From an uncultured Allosphingosinicella sp. (GTDB lineage: Bacteria > Pseudomonadota > Alphaproteobacteria > Sphingomonadales > Sphingomonadaceae), in the NCBI GenBank assembly GCA_934539295.1, contig CAKTCN010000042.1, forward strand, positions 1-21,020: 21,020 bases of DNA, in the 5' to 3' direction. Made by a program: the position numbers and the translations under genes. Positions within the stretch are counted from its first letter, which is position 1; every line of letters begins with the position of its first letter. Under the pieces are notes generated by a model. It ran no database searches. It was given only the letters and a program-made list of their open reading frames with translations, and had not been told where the DNA came from. This document shows positions 8,151 through 16,593 of the stretch, piece by piece.

Positions 8151-10495
8151 CGGAAGCTGGCGGTAAAGCGGATTGCCCCGCCCATGTCGGCCGGCATCGC
8201 CTCGACATGGCCCGGGTCGGTCCGCACGAACGCGTTGACGCCCAGCCAGCCCATGCCGAAGCTGCGGCTGTAGGCGAGTTCGTAGTCGATCTCCCGACCG
8301 TTCGGCGCAAGGTTCATGAAGCGCTGCTCATAGCCGATTGCGCCGGTTCCGTAATCGTAGCTGACCGGCACGCCGAGCCTGAACCCGCCGGACGCTACCC
8401 GCAGCGGCTGCGCGATCCGGACGCCCAGCCGGTCGCCTTGCACGATCACGCCCGCCCTCGACAGGTCGAACGCATAGGCTTCGCTCGCCAGGGTGCCGCT
8501 CTCCACCAGCCCCCCGCTCGTGCCCACCGACGTCCACCCCCGCCGATAGCGCGCCTCTAGGCCGAAGCCGCCCAGTGTCAGGCTGGCCGAGCCGTCCAGG
8601 AACAGGCTGGAGGCACCACCGGACACGAAGCTGCGCGCATAACGCCCGCCGAGGATCGTCGCCTCCTCGTCCAGCAGCGATGCATTGATGCCGAGCGAAG
8701 CGGGACCGACCCGACGCTGAAGGCCGAGCGATGTGGAGGTGTAAGCAGGATCGTCAGGCCGGCCCGCCAGCGTCCAGCTCATCACCGAACCGCGTTCGGC
8801 CGATGCGGTCAGTGAAAAGCCGCCCAGGTCATGGCGCACCGCCATGCTGGTCCCCGCATCGGCGCTGAAACCAGGCCGCTGGCCCGGATCGCGTGCCACC
8901 ATGAAGGCGGCGCCCGCTTCACTCTCCAGCCGCTGCTGCAGCGTGCGCCCGCTGGTGGAAAGCCCAAGCGCTATCGTCGTGTCCGGCGTCAATCGCGCAA
9001 TCGCCATGCCCGCAACCGCGCGTGCGTCGCTTATGTCCTGCTCGCGCAGTTCGAGCCTGGCGAGTTCGGGCAGCGAGGGCACCGCGCTCCTGCGGTTCAC
9101 GGTCAACTGCACGGCCACCGGGCCCCGCGCCACCGCCGACGTCGCATAATTGCCGCCGATTGCCTCGCGCAAGGGTTGATCCTGCGCGGCGCGCGCCAAT
9201 GATGCGGCAAGATCGGCAGCATAAGCGCGCGAATAGCCGTCCAGCACGATCGCGCCGGCCATTGCCCCCGTCACGTCGGCATCGCCCGATGCGCCCGACG
9301 TGGTCCCGACCTCGCCCGCATTCACCACTGCCGACGTCCCCGCCACGGTCAGCGTGCCACGCGGTTCGAACGCGCGTGCGATGTTGAGGATGCCGCGCCC
9401 GTAAACGGCGTCGGTGCCCGCCTCTCCCGCATCATCGGCGCTGGCGAGCAGGATCTCGACGATTTGGCGTCCGGTGAGGTTCGGAAAGGCGCTCGCCAGC
9501 AGCGCGGCGGCACCGGAGATGACCGGCGCGGAGAAGGACGTTCCGGACCAGGCGGTCGGACGCCCTGCCTCGTCGATCGAGTTCACCCGCACGCCGAGTG
9601 CGGTGAGGTAGGTCGCCGCCGAGCTGCCCGCCTCGTTCGAGAAGCTCGCCATCTGCCGCGCCGAATCATGGGCCCCGGCAATGATCACGGCACCATTGCC
9701 CGATCGCGCGGCGATGGTGCTGGCGAAATCGGACGGGTTCGTCGCCTCGTCATTGCCCGCGGCCATCACGATCACGATCCCCGCCGAAGTCGCCCGCGCG
9801 GCCGCATTCAGCACTGCCGTTCCGACGCCTTCGCCGCCCAGCGAGATGTTGATCACCCTGGCGCCGTTGGTGCGCGCAACGTCGATCGCCTGCGCGATAT
9901 GCACGTCCGAATGCTTGCAGCCATCCTCCTCGTCGCAATTGTTCGGACTGGCGGTGTTGAGCGAGATGATCGTCGAGTCGAAGGCGACGCCCTGATATTG
10001 CGATCCGTTGCGCGCAGCGGCGATCACGCCCGACACGGCGGTGCCATGCCCCTCGCTGTCGACGATCCCGCGATCGGCCGCGATGTCGCGGCTGGCCGGG
10101 TCGATCTTGCCCCTGAACTCCGCAAGGTCGGGATTGATGCCGCTGTCGATCACCCCGACCTTCACGCCCGCGCCGGTTCCGCCGGCACGATAGGCAGTGA
10201 TGGCGCCATGCGCGACGGCGGCGTTCGAACGCTGATATTCGCCGTCGCTGACGAAGGTCGAGACGGGCGCGGGCGGCGGAGGGGGCGGCGGGGGCGGGGG
10301 CGGGGGCGGTGGAGATGGAGGCGGCGTGCCGATCGGCGCAGGGATCGGCTGCACCCCGCCGCCGCCTCCGCCGCCACCACCGCATCCGCTAAGCGCCAGC
10401 ACCGCCACACACGTGCCCAGCGTCCAAGCAGTGCGATACGCCGGAAAAGCCATCCTCTTGACCAAGTCCCTAGAATGAAAGGATTTTTTCAGCAT
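8147..10495 (-). CDS. Subtilisin-like serine protease autotransporter with lipoprotein signal
   Basis: The product is 782 residues from the first ATG, or 768 if translation starts at the ATG at 10451-10453 (MAFPAYRTAW). The N-terminus holds a lipobox LALSGC followed by nine Gly and then a long Pro-rich linker (about residues 49-77). The S8 peptidase domain follows with all three catalytic motifs: Asp in VGVIDSGI, His in SEGHGTAVSGV and Ser in SGTSFSAPVISGAAALL. The last ~280 residues look like an autotransporter beta-barrel (alternating strands, ending GAIRFTASFR). The expected product is therefore an outer-membrane or surface protease. A TATAAG hexamer lies 5 bp upstream of the first ATG; if it is a -10 box, the downstream start is favoured. 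The gene converges on the secreted-protein gene with a 4-bp overlap. Confidence 0.88.
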   Translation of the reverse strand: MLKKSFHSRDLVKRMAFPAYRTAWTLGTCVAVLALSGCGGGGGGGGGVQPIPAPIGTPPPSPPPPPPPPPPPPPPAPVSTFVSDGEYQRSNAAVAHGAITAYRAGGTGAGVKVGVIDSGINPDLAEFRGKIDPASRDIAADRGIVDSEGHGTAVSGVIAAARNGSQYQGVAFDSTIISLNTASPNNCDEEDGCKHSDVHIAQAIDVARTNGARVINISLGGEGVGTAVLNAAARATSAGIVIVMAAGNDEATNPSDFASTIAARSGNGAVIIAGAHDSARQMASFSNEAGSSAATYLTALGVRVNSIDEAGRPTAWSGTSFSAPVISGAAALLASAFPNLTGRQIVEILLASADDAGEAGTDAVYGRGILNIARAFEPRGTLTVAGTSAVVNAGEVGTTSGASGDADVTGAMAGAIVLDGYSRAYAADLAASLARAAQDQPLREAIGGNYATSAVARGPVAVQLTVNRRSAVPSLPELARLELREQDISDARAVAGMAIARLTPDTTIALGLSTSGRTLQQRLESEAGAAFMVARDPGQRPGFSADAGTSMAVRHDLGGFSLTASAERGSVMSWTLAGRPDDPAYTSTSLGLQRRVGPASLGINASLLDEEATILGGRYARSFVSGGASSLFLDGSASLTLGGFGLEARYRRGWTSVGTSGGLVESGTLASEAYAFDLSRAGVIVQGDRLGVRIAQPLRVASGGFRLGVPVSYDYGTGAIGYEQRFMNLAPNGREIDYELAYSRSFGMGWLGVNAFVRTDPGHVEAMPADMGGAIRFTASFR
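10265..10312. repeat. G-rich low-complexity tract encoding the Pro linker of the protease
   Basis: The plus strand carries successive GGGGG runs separated by C or GGC, meeting the usual G-quadruplex pattern several times over. It is the template strand for the protease gene and encodes a run of about 14 prolines. Such a stretch can vary in length by slippage and, as polyproline, normally needs EF-P for translation. Confidence 0.8.
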
Positions 10496-10556
10496 TCATC
10501 TTATAGCGTGGAAGCTTTCGATTCCATGAAGCAATGTTGGTCGCTAAGCGAGCCCC
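10496..10556. promoter_or_regulatory. Divergent promoter region, protease / HAD-dapD
   Basis: These 61 bp separate two divergent genes and must hold at least the 5' parts of both promoters. On the minus strand TATAAG at 10500-10505 is a fair -10 match, but no convincing -35 sits at the right distance. On the plus strand I see no clear promoter hexamers. Confidence 0.35.
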
Positions 10557-11231
10557 ATGCTCCCCGCCCTCGCCCATGTCGACTGCTGGATATTCGACCT
10601 CGACAACAGCCTCTATCCGGCGACGGTCGACCTCCTTGCGTTGATGGACGTGCGCATGAGCGAATATATCTGCCGGCTACACGATTGCGGCCCGACAGAG
10701 GCGCGGCGGATCCAGAAGGCGCACTTCCGCGATCACGGCACCACGCTTGCCGGCCTGATCGCGACGCACGGCATCGAGCCGCGCGAGTTCCTGGATCACG
10801 CGCACGATATCGATCTCGACGGCCTCGGTCCCGAGCCGGAACTGATCGCCGCCATCGACCGGCTGCCCGGTCGCAAATATGTCTTCACCAACGGCGATGA
10901 GGCCTATGCCCGCCGGGTGCTGGACCGGATCGGCCTTGCCGACGCGTTTGACGGACTGCACGACATCACCGCCATGGGCTATGTGCCCAAGCCCGATCCG
11001 CGCTGCTACGCCGACCTGTGCGCGCGCCACGCCATCGAACCCGTGCGCGCCCTGTTCGTCGACGACATGGCCCGCAACCTGAAACCCGCCAAGGCGATCG
11101 GCATGACCACCGTGTGGGTCGATAACGGTTCGGACCAGGCCGGCCATGCCGACGGCCACGACTTCATCGATTATCGCACCGGCGCCCTTGCCGGGTGGCT
11201 CAGCAACATATTGGAGGAAAAGACCGCATGA
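10557..11231 (+). CDS. HAD-superfamily hydrolase, pyrimidine 5'-nucleotidase type
   Basis: This is a 224-residue haloacid-dehalogenase-type phosphatase. Motif I is [10 protein letters not shown] (D14 nucleophile, D16), motif II is VFTNGD, the motif III lysine is in VPKPDP, and motif IV is FVDDMARNL. The DNSLYP signature and the helical cap match the SDT1/pyrimidine 5'-nucleotidase subgroup, which dephosphorylates UMP/CMP-like monophosphates; the actual substrate cannot be told from sequence. Its stop overlaps the dapD ATG (ATGA), so the two are probably co-transcribed. A pairing of this gene with dapD recurs in sphingomonads as far as I recall. The start is the ATG that directly precedes the first beta strand. 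Confidence 0.87.
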   Translation: MLPALAHVDCWIFDLDNSLYPATVDLLALMDVRMSEYICRLHDCGPTEARRIQKAHFRDHGTTLAGLIATHGIEPREFLDHAHDIDLDGLGPEPELIAAIDRLPGRKYVFTNGDEAYARRVLDRIGLADAFDGLHDITAMGYVPKPDPRCYADLCARHAIEPVRALFVDDMARNLKPAKAIGMTTVWVDNGSDQAGHADGHDFIDYRTGALAGWLSNILEEKTA

Positions 11232-12052
11232 GCGAAGCGCTTCAGCAAGTGATCGAGCAGGCCTGGGACGGCCGCGACACAATCGGCGCAGGTACGAAAG
11301 GCGAAGTGCGCGATGCCGTGAACAGCGCCATTGCGCTGCTGGACTCCGGCGAAGCACGCGTCGCCGAGAAGACCGGCGACGGCTGGCAGGTCAACCAGTG
11401 GCTCAAGAAGGCGGTGCTCCTGTCCTTCCGCCTCAATCCGATGGAGACGATCTCCGGTGGTCCCGGTGGCGCAAGCTGGTGGGACAAGGTGCCGTCCAAG
11501 TTCGACGGCTGGGACGCAGGCCGGTTCGGCGAGGCAGGCTTCCGCGCCGTCCCCGGCGCGATCGTCCGCCGCGGCGCCTATGTCGCCAGAAATGCCGTGC
11601 TGATGCCGAGCTTCGTCAACATCGGTGCGCATGTCGGCGAAGGCACGATGGTCGACACCTGGGCGACGGTCGGCAGCTGTGCGCAGATCGGCGCCAACGT
11701 CCACATCTCGGGCGGCACCGGCATCGGCGGCGTGCTGGAGCCGCTTCAGGCCGGCCCGGTGATCATCGAGGACGATTGCTTCATCGGCGCCCGGTCGGAA
11801 GTGGCCGAGGGCGTGGTCGTGGAAACGGGCGCGGTCATCTCGATGGGCGTGTTCCTGGGCGCCTCCACCAAGATCGTCGATCGCGAATCGGGCGAGATCT
11901 TCCGCGGCCGCGTGCCGGCTTATTCGGTGGTCGTCCCCGGCACCCTGCCCGGCAAGGACGGCGGCCCGAGCCTCTCCTGCGCCGTCATCGTCAAGCGCGT
12001 CGATGCCCAGACCCGGTCCAAGACCAGCATCAACGAATTGCTGCGGGACTAA
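11228..12052 (+). CDS. dapD: 2,3,4,5-tetrahydropyridine-2,6-dicarboxylate N-succinyltransferase
   Basis: DapD catalyses the succinyl-CoA-dependent step of the succinylase branch of lysine/meso-diaminopimelate synthesis. The 274 residues match the family length (E. coli 274). After an N-terminal helical domain with the [20 protein letters not shown] block comes a left-handed beta-helix of hexapeptide repeats, from about residue 105 to 235. It includes [35 protein letters not shown] repeats and [17 protein letters not shown] good Shine-Dalgarno (GGAGGAAA) lies about 8 bases before the ATG, inside the end of the HAD gene. The next pathway gene of this window is lysA, in a different operon. Confidence 0.97.
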   Translation: MSEALQQVIEQAWDGRDTIGAGTKGEVRDAVNSAIALLDSGEARVAEKTGDGWQVNQWLKKAVLLSFRLNPMETISGGPGGASWWDKVPSKFDGWDAGRFGEAGFRAVPGAIVRRGAYVARNAVLMPSFVNIGAHVGEGTMVDTWATVGSCAQIGANVHISGGTGIGGVLEPLQAGPVIIEDDCFIGARSEVAEGVVVETGAVISMGVFLGASTKIVDRESGEIFRGRVPAYSVVVPGTLPGKDGGPSLSCAVIVKRVDAQTRSKTSINELLRD

Positions 12053-12069
12053 AGTCGGAGCTGTTCTCC

Positions 12070-12188
12070 CCTTTCCGCTCATCCTGAGGAGGTGCTGAGC
12101 GAAGTCGAAGACCCGTCTCGAAGGACATCGTGCGTCCTTCGAGACGCCGTTTCGTCAGGCTCAACGGCTCCTCAGGATGACGGAAAGG
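12070..12188. repeat. Nested palindromic element (TCATCCTGAGGA family)
   Basis: Outer arms at 12070-12091 and 12168-12188 are inverted copies differing by one inserted base. Inside is a second, perfect 13-bp stem (12114-12126 and 12134-12146) with a 7-nt loop. The spacer arms carry GCTGAGCGAAGTCGAAG and CGTCAGGCTCAACGG. The whole could form a cloverleaf-like cruciform. It lies between converging genes (dapD and the thioredoxin gene), occupying most of their 218-bp gap. The remaining ~80 bp up to 12270 hold nothing I can assign. Confidence 0.85.
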
Positions 12189-12270
12189 AACATACTCACA
12201 CCAACGATCGGTCAATCGAATGTCGACACAACCGAGGGTGATCAAATCCTGTTCGCTTTGAGCTAGCGAT

Positions 12271-12843
12271 TTACTTTAGCTCCGCCCGCAGCCTGGCCGC
12301 CTCCTCGCCGGTCCAGTCCATCGCCCCGCTCACGCGCCACACTTCCTTGCCGGATGCGTCATAGAGGATGGTGGTCGGTAGGTTGGGCGCACCCAGCGCG
12401 CTCATCAGCGCGATGTCGGGGTCCATATAGGCCTCCAGCTTTGCGAGCTTGCGGTCGGCGAAGAAGGCCGCGACCTTGTCCGCCGCGTCCGGCGCGTCCT
12501 GGCTGACCGCCAGCACCTGGAGGTCGGGCCGCTGCGCCGCCAGTCGATCGAGGGCAGGCATTTCGGCGATGCAGGGTGCGCACCATGTCGCCCACAGGTT
12601 CACCAGCAGCGGCTTGCCCTCGAACGATGCGAGCGTCACGTCCTCGCCATCCGGATCCTTGAAGACGGCCTGCGGTGCCGCCTTGCCCGCATTGGCCCGA
12701 TCCAGCGTGTATTTGCCCTCCACCTTCGCCGCGGCAACAGGGGCTTCGCCTTGTGCCTCGGGCGGCTTTTGCCTATCGCAGCCGGCGGCGAGAAGGCTAA
12801 GGAGACAGACGATCGACAGCCGCAACGGCAACTCCAACAGCAT
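12271..12843 (-). CDS. TlpA/ResA-type thioredoxin-fold lipoprotein
   Basis: This is a 190-residue membrane-anchored thiol-disulfide oxidoreductase. The signal is a lipoprotein type with lipobox LLAAGC (C22). The thioredoxin fold carries the redox motif WCAPC in [17 protein letters not shown] (C88, C91) and the cis-proline loop NLPTT. TlpA/ResA-like proteins keep periplasmic thiols reduced, often for cytochrome c assembly; the partner here is unknown. With the ATG at 12841-12843, the start codon overlaps the argH ATG on the other strand. No good ribosome-binding site precedes it. A TTG a few codons inside, preceded by TTGGAG, would give a shorter but still complete lipoprotein signal. Confidence 0.9.
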   Translation of the reverse strand: MLLELPLRLSIVCLLSLLAAGCDRQKPPEAQGEAPVAAAKVEGKYTLDRANAGKAAPQAVFKDPDGEDVTLASFEGKPLLVNLWATWCAPCIAEMPALDRLAAQRPDLQVLAVSQDAPDAADKVAAFFADRKLAKLEAYMDPDIALMSALGAPNLPTTILYDASGKEVWRVSGAMDWTGEEAARLRAELK

Positions 12844-14212
12844 GTGGGGCGGGCGGTTCGCCGAAGGCCCCTCCGCGCTGATGCGGGAGATCAATGCCTC
12901 CATCCCCTTCGACAAGCGTCTATGGCGGCAGGACATCGCCGGGTCAAAGGCGCATGCCGCGATGCTCGCCGACAACGGCATCCTGACGCGCGAGGATGCC
13001 GCCGCGATGACCGGCGGGCTCGACATGATCGCCGGCGAATATGAAGCGAACGGCGTATCCGAGGACCTGGCCCTCGAGGACATCCACATGGCGACCGAGC
13101 ATCGCCTGTCGCAACTGATCGGCCCTGCCGCCGGCCGCCTCCACACCGCCCGCTCGCGCAACGACCAGGTCGCCACCGACTTCCGCCTGTGGGTGCGCGA
13201 CGCGATCGACACGGTGATCGAGTCGCTGAAGGCGCTGCAAGCGGCGCTGGTCACCCGCGCCGACGAGCATGCCGAGAGCGTGATGCCGGGCTTCACGCAC
13301 CTCCAGGTCGCGCAGCCGGTGACGCTCGGCCACCATCTCATGGCTTATTACGAGATGCTGGCCCGCGACGTGTCGCGCTTCGCCGATGCCCGCGTCCGCC
13401 TCAACCGCTCGCCGCTCGGGTCTGCAGCGCTGGCCGGCACCAGCTTCCCGATCGACCGCCATGCCACGGCGGCCGCGCTCGGCTTCGACGCGCCCACCGC
13501 CAACAGCCTCGACAGCGTCTCGGACCGTGACTTCGCGCTCGATTACCTGATGGCGGCGACGCAATGCTCGCTGCACCTGTCGCGGCTCGCCGAGGAGTTC
13601 ATCATCTGGGCGAGCCAGCCGTTCGGCTTCGTCTCGCTGCCCGACAGCTATTCGACCGGCAGCTCGATCATGCCGCAGAAGCGCAACCCCGATGCGGCCG
13701 AGCTGGTGCGCGGCCATTCGGGCCGGATCACCGGCTGCACGGTGGCGCTGGTGACCACCATGAAGGGCCTGCCGCTCGCTTATTCCAAGGATATGCAGGA
13801 CGACAAGCCGCCGGTGTTCGAGGCGCACGACCTGCTGATCCTGTCGATCGCCGCCATGGCGGGCATGGTGGCGGAGACGACCTTCCGCACCGATCGCATG
13901 CGCGCCGCCGCCGCGCAGGGGCACAGCACCGCCACCGACCTTGCCGACTGGCTGGTGCGCGTCGCCGATGTGCCGTTCCGCGAGGCGCACCACATTACGG
14001 GGCGCGCCGTCCGCCTGGCCGAGGAACAGGGCAAGCCGCTGTGGGAGCTTTCGCTGGAGAGCCTCCAGGAGATTGACGGCCGCATCGACGCATCCTTGTT
14101 CGACATCCTGTCGGTGGAGGCGTCCGTTCGCAGCCGCACCAGCTTCGGCGGCACCGCGCCCGATCAGGTGCGCGCGCGCATTGCCGACGCGAAGGAGGCC
14201 CTTGCATCATGA
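12842..14212 (+). CDS. argH: Argininosuccinate lyase
   Basis: ArgH splits argininosuccinate into arginine and fumarate, the last step of arginine synthesis. From the ATG the 456 residues match the family length. [27 protein letters not shown] opens the protein, [10 protein letters not shown] (101-110) is the substrate loop, and [12 protein letters not shown] (273-284) is the fumarase/lyase signature. The ATG at 12842 has no Shine-Dalgarno at the right distance. A good AAGGAG at 12799-12804 lies seven bases ahead of an in-frame ATC (12812), so an unusual start giving ten extra residues is possible. It heads the run argH - lipoprotein - lysA - galU - zntB-like - HNH, and its stop overlaps the next ATG. 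Confidence 0.96.
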   Translation: MWGGRFAEGPSALMREINASIPFDKRLWRQDIAGSKAHAAMLADNGILTREDAAAMTGGLDMIAGEYEANGVSEDLALEDIHMATEHRLSQLIGPAAGRLHTARSRNDQVATDFRLWVRDAIDTVIESLKALQAALVTRADEHAESVMPGFTHLQVAQPVTLGHHLMAYYEMLARDVSRFADARVRLNRSPLGSAALAGTSFPIDRHATAAALGFDAPTANSLDSVSDRDFALDYLMAATQCSLHLSRLAEEFIIWASQPFGFVSLPDSYSTGSSIMPQKRNPDAAELVRGHSGRITGCTVALVTTMKGLPLAYSKDMQDDKPPVFEAHDLLILSIAAMAGMVAETTFRTDRMRAAAAQGHSTATDLADWLVRVADVPFREAHHITGRAVRLAEEQGKPLWELSLESLQEIDGRIDASLFDILSVEASVRSRTSFGGTAPDQVRARIADAKEALAS

Positions 14213-14445
14213 AACGCGCCGCCCCCCTCCTCCTGCTGGCGCTTGCCGCCTGCGGGTCGCGCCAGGAACTGCGCCCGGCACCGGGCCAGGCGCTTCCGGT
14301 ACAGCCCGAACAAACGTCTGAGACACAGACGCCTGCAGACCTTCTGGAGGCGCCGACCATCGCGCGCCCGACCAGGGTCGATGAAGCGCTGACCCGGTCG
14401 GAGGAGCGTGCCGACGATCGTTTCGATCTTCCACCCCCGGAGTAA
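14209..14445 (+). CDS. Small lipoprotein between argH and lysA (LptM-like position)
   Basis: This 78-residue product has a lipoprotein signal: [17 protein letters not shown], with lipobox LAAC at C15. The remaining ~60 residues are Pro/Glu/Thr-rich and likely unstructured. It starts within the argH stop (ATGA) and ends one base before the lysA ATG. Small lipoproteins coded next to lysine/DAP genes in Proteobacteria (E. coli YifL/LptM beside dapF) help mature the LPS translocon LptD. The position and size fit that type, but I see no diagnostic sequence motif beyond the signal, so the link is an inference. Confidence 0.8.
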   Translation: MKRAAPLLLLALAACGSRQELRPAPGQALPVQPEQTSETQTPADLLEAPTIARPTRVDEALTRSEERADDRFDLPPPE

Positions 14446-14446
14446 G

Positions 14447-15736
14447 ATGGACCACTTCCAGATCATCGACGGCGTCATGCATGCCGAAGACGTGCCGCTG
14501 CCCGACATCGCCCAGTCGGTAGGCACGCCCGTTTATGTCTATTCCAGCGGCACGATGGTGCATCATGCACAGGTCTTCCGCAGCGCCCTCGCCGAAGTGG
14601 CCGACCCGCTGATCGCTTATGCGGTGAAGGCCAATCCCAATGCTGCGGTGCTGGCGACACTTGCGAAGGCCGGCCTCGGTGCCGACGTCGTATCCGGCGG
14701 GGAGCTCCGGCGCGCGCTCTCAGCAGGCGTCCCTGCGGGCAAGATCGTCTTCTCCGGCGTCGGCAAGACGCACGAGGAAATGGAGCTGGCGCTCCAGGCC
14801 GGCATCTTCCAGTTCAACCTGGAATCGGAGCCGGAGGCCGAAACCCTGTCGGAGGTCGCAAGCGCGCTCGGGCTCGAAGCCGCGGTGGCATTTCGCATCA
14901 ATCCGGACGTGGATGCCGGCACCCATGCCAAGATCTCGACGGGCAAGTCGGAGAACAAGTTCGGCATCGCCCATTTCCGCGCGCAGGAGGCCTATGCGCG
15001 CGCGGCCGCACTGCCGGGGCTGAGGCTGCAGGGCATCGCCGTCCATATCGGCAGCCAGCTCACCGACCTGAAGCCGCTTGAGGAAGCCTTCACCCGCATC
15101 GGCGGCCTCCTTGCCGACCTGCGCGCCGCGGGCCATGCCCTGACGGTGGCCGACCTCGGCGGCGGCCTGGGCATTCCCTACGATCCGTCGCAGCCATTGC
15201 CGCCCAGCCCGGCCGAATATGGCACCATGGTCGCGCGCGTCACCGCCGGCTGGAACGCGCGGCTGGTGTTCGAACCCGGCCGCCTGATTGTCGGCAATGC
15301 CGGCATCCTCCTGGCGCGTGTGGTGCGGGTGAAGGCGAGCGCCGGCAACGGCCCGCCCTTCGTCATCGTCGATGCGGGCATGAACGACCTGATGCGCCCC
15401 AGCCTCTACGATGCCTGGCACGACATCCGCGCCGTTAACCCACGCGGGTCCAAGACCTCGGCCAATGTGGTGGGGCCGGTGTGCGAGACCGGCGACACCT
15501 TTGCCATGCACCGCGGCATGGACGCGGTGGAGGAAGGCGATCTCGTCGCCTTCATGACGTGCGGCGCCTATGCCGCCACCATGGCCAGCACCTATAATAG
15601 TCGCCCGCTACCACCTGAAGTGATGGTGTCAGGGAACCGTTTCGCCCCCATACGCGCTAGGCAATCCGTTGAGGCGCTCATCCGCGCCGACCTGATGCCG
15701 TCCTGGCTATCGGAAGAAAAAGAGGGGCAAGAATGA
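14447..15736 (+). CDS. lysA: Diaminopimelate decarboxylase
   Basis: LysA decarboxylates meso-diaminopimelate to lysine using PLP. The 429 residues fit the family. K61 in YAVKANPN binds PLP, HIGSQ and GGGLGIPY supply phosphate-binding loops, and the C-terminal sheet domain shows CETGDTF and CGAYAATMASTYNSRP. The start ATG at 14447 gives the usual MDHF opening; an in-frame ATG at 14408 would overlap the lipoprotein gene and add 13 atypical residues. GGAG lies four bases before the chosen ATG. The stop overlaps the galU ATG (ATGA). Confidence 0.96.
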   Translation: MDHFQIIDGVMHAEDVPLPDIAQSVGTPVYVYSSGTMVHHAQVFRSALAEVADPLIAYAVKANPNAAVLATLAKAGLGADVVSGGELRRALSAGVPAGKIVFSGVGKTHEEMELALQAGIFQFNLESEPEAETLSEVASALGLEAAVAFRINPDVDAGTHAKISTGKSENKFGIAHFRAQEAYARAAALPGLRLQGIAVHIGSQLTDLKPLEEAFTRIGGLLADLRAAGHALTVADLGGGLGIPYDPSQPLPPSPAEYGTMVARVTAGWNARLVFEPGRLIVGNAGILLARVVRVKASAGNGPPFVIVDAGMNDLMRPSLYDAWHDIRAVNPRGSKTSANVVGPVCETGDTFAMHRGMDAVEEGDLVAFMTCGAYAATMASTYNSRPLPPEVMVSGNRFAPIRARQSVEALIRADLMPSWLSEEKEGQE

Positions 15737-16593
15737 AACCTGTTCGCAAGGCCGTGTTCCCGGTCGCCGGCTTGGGCACGCGCTCGCTCCCCGCGACCAA
15801 GTCGATCCCCAAGGAAATGCTGACCGTCGTTGACCGCCCGCTGATCCAATATGCGGTGGAGGAGGCACGCGAGGCCGGCATCGAGCAGATGATCTTCGTC
15901 ACCGGCCGCGGCAAGGGTGCGCTGGACGACCATTTCGATATCTCCTTCGAGCTCGAAGCGACGATGAATGCGCGTGGCAAGTCGCTGGAGCCGCTGTCGG
16001 GCACGCGCTCGACACCTGGCTCTGTGGTGTCGGTGCGGCAGCAGGAGCCGCTGGGTCTCGGCCACGCCGTGTGGTGCGCACGCGACATCATCGGCGACGA
16101 ACCGTTCGCGGTGCTGCTGCCCGACGACCTGATGGTCGGGAAACCCGGCTGCGTCGCCCAGATGGTCGAGGCCTATAACAAAGTGGGCGGCAACATCATC
16201 TGCGTGCAGGAAGTGCCGCGCGAGCGCACGGCCAGCTATGGCGTGATCACGCCGGGCAGCGCCGACGGCCGCCTCACCGAGATCAAGGGCCTGGTCGAAA
16301 AGCCCAAGCCCGAGGTCGCGCCTTCCAACCTCGCCGTGGTCGGCCGCTACATCCTCCAGCCGGAGGTGATGCGCATCCTCGACGCCAAGGAAACCGGCGC
16401 GGGCGGCGAGATCCAGCTGACCGACGCCATGGCCAAGCTGATCGGCACCCAGCCCTTTCATGGCCTCACCTTCGACGGCGACCGCCACGATTGCGGCGAC
16501 AAGATCGGCTTCGTGCTCGCCAACATCGCGCTCGGCCTCGACCGCGAGGATGTCGGTCCCGCGATCCGCGCCTACGTCGCCAATATCGGCTGA
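15733..16593 (+). CDS. galU: UTP-glucose-1-phosphate uridylyltransferase
   Basis: This is a 286-residue nucleotidyltransferase making UDP-glucose from UTP and glucose-1-phosphate for polysaccharide and glycolipid synthesis. The nucleotide-binding loop is VAGLGTRSLPATKSIPKEM (11-29), with Ser where Phe is common. EKP in GLVEKPKPEVAPS, the active-site LLPDDL and the sugar-binding GAGGEIQLTDAM block are all present. It is coupled to lysA by a 4-bp overlap and shares one base with the next gene. The placement in a run of amino-acid genes is not an obvious functional pairing. Confidence 0.95.
   Translation: MKPVRKAVFPVAGLGTRSLPATKSIPKEMLTVVDRPLIQYAVEEAREAGIEQMIFVTGRGKGALDDHFDISFELEATMNARGKSLEPLSGTRSTPGSVVSVRQQEPLGLGHAVWCARDIIGDEPFAVLLPDDLMVGKPGCVAQMVEAYNKVGGNIICVQEVPRERTASYGVITPGSADGRLTEIKGLVEKPKPEVAPSNLAVVGRYILQPEVMRILDAKETGAGGEIQLTDAMAKLIGTQPFHGLTFDGDRHDCGDKIGFVLANIALGLDREDVGPAIRAYVANIG

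Noticed and set aside
12030..12245. 71-residue minus-strand frame after dapD
   Set aside because: It is almost entirely the palindromic element at 12070-12188.
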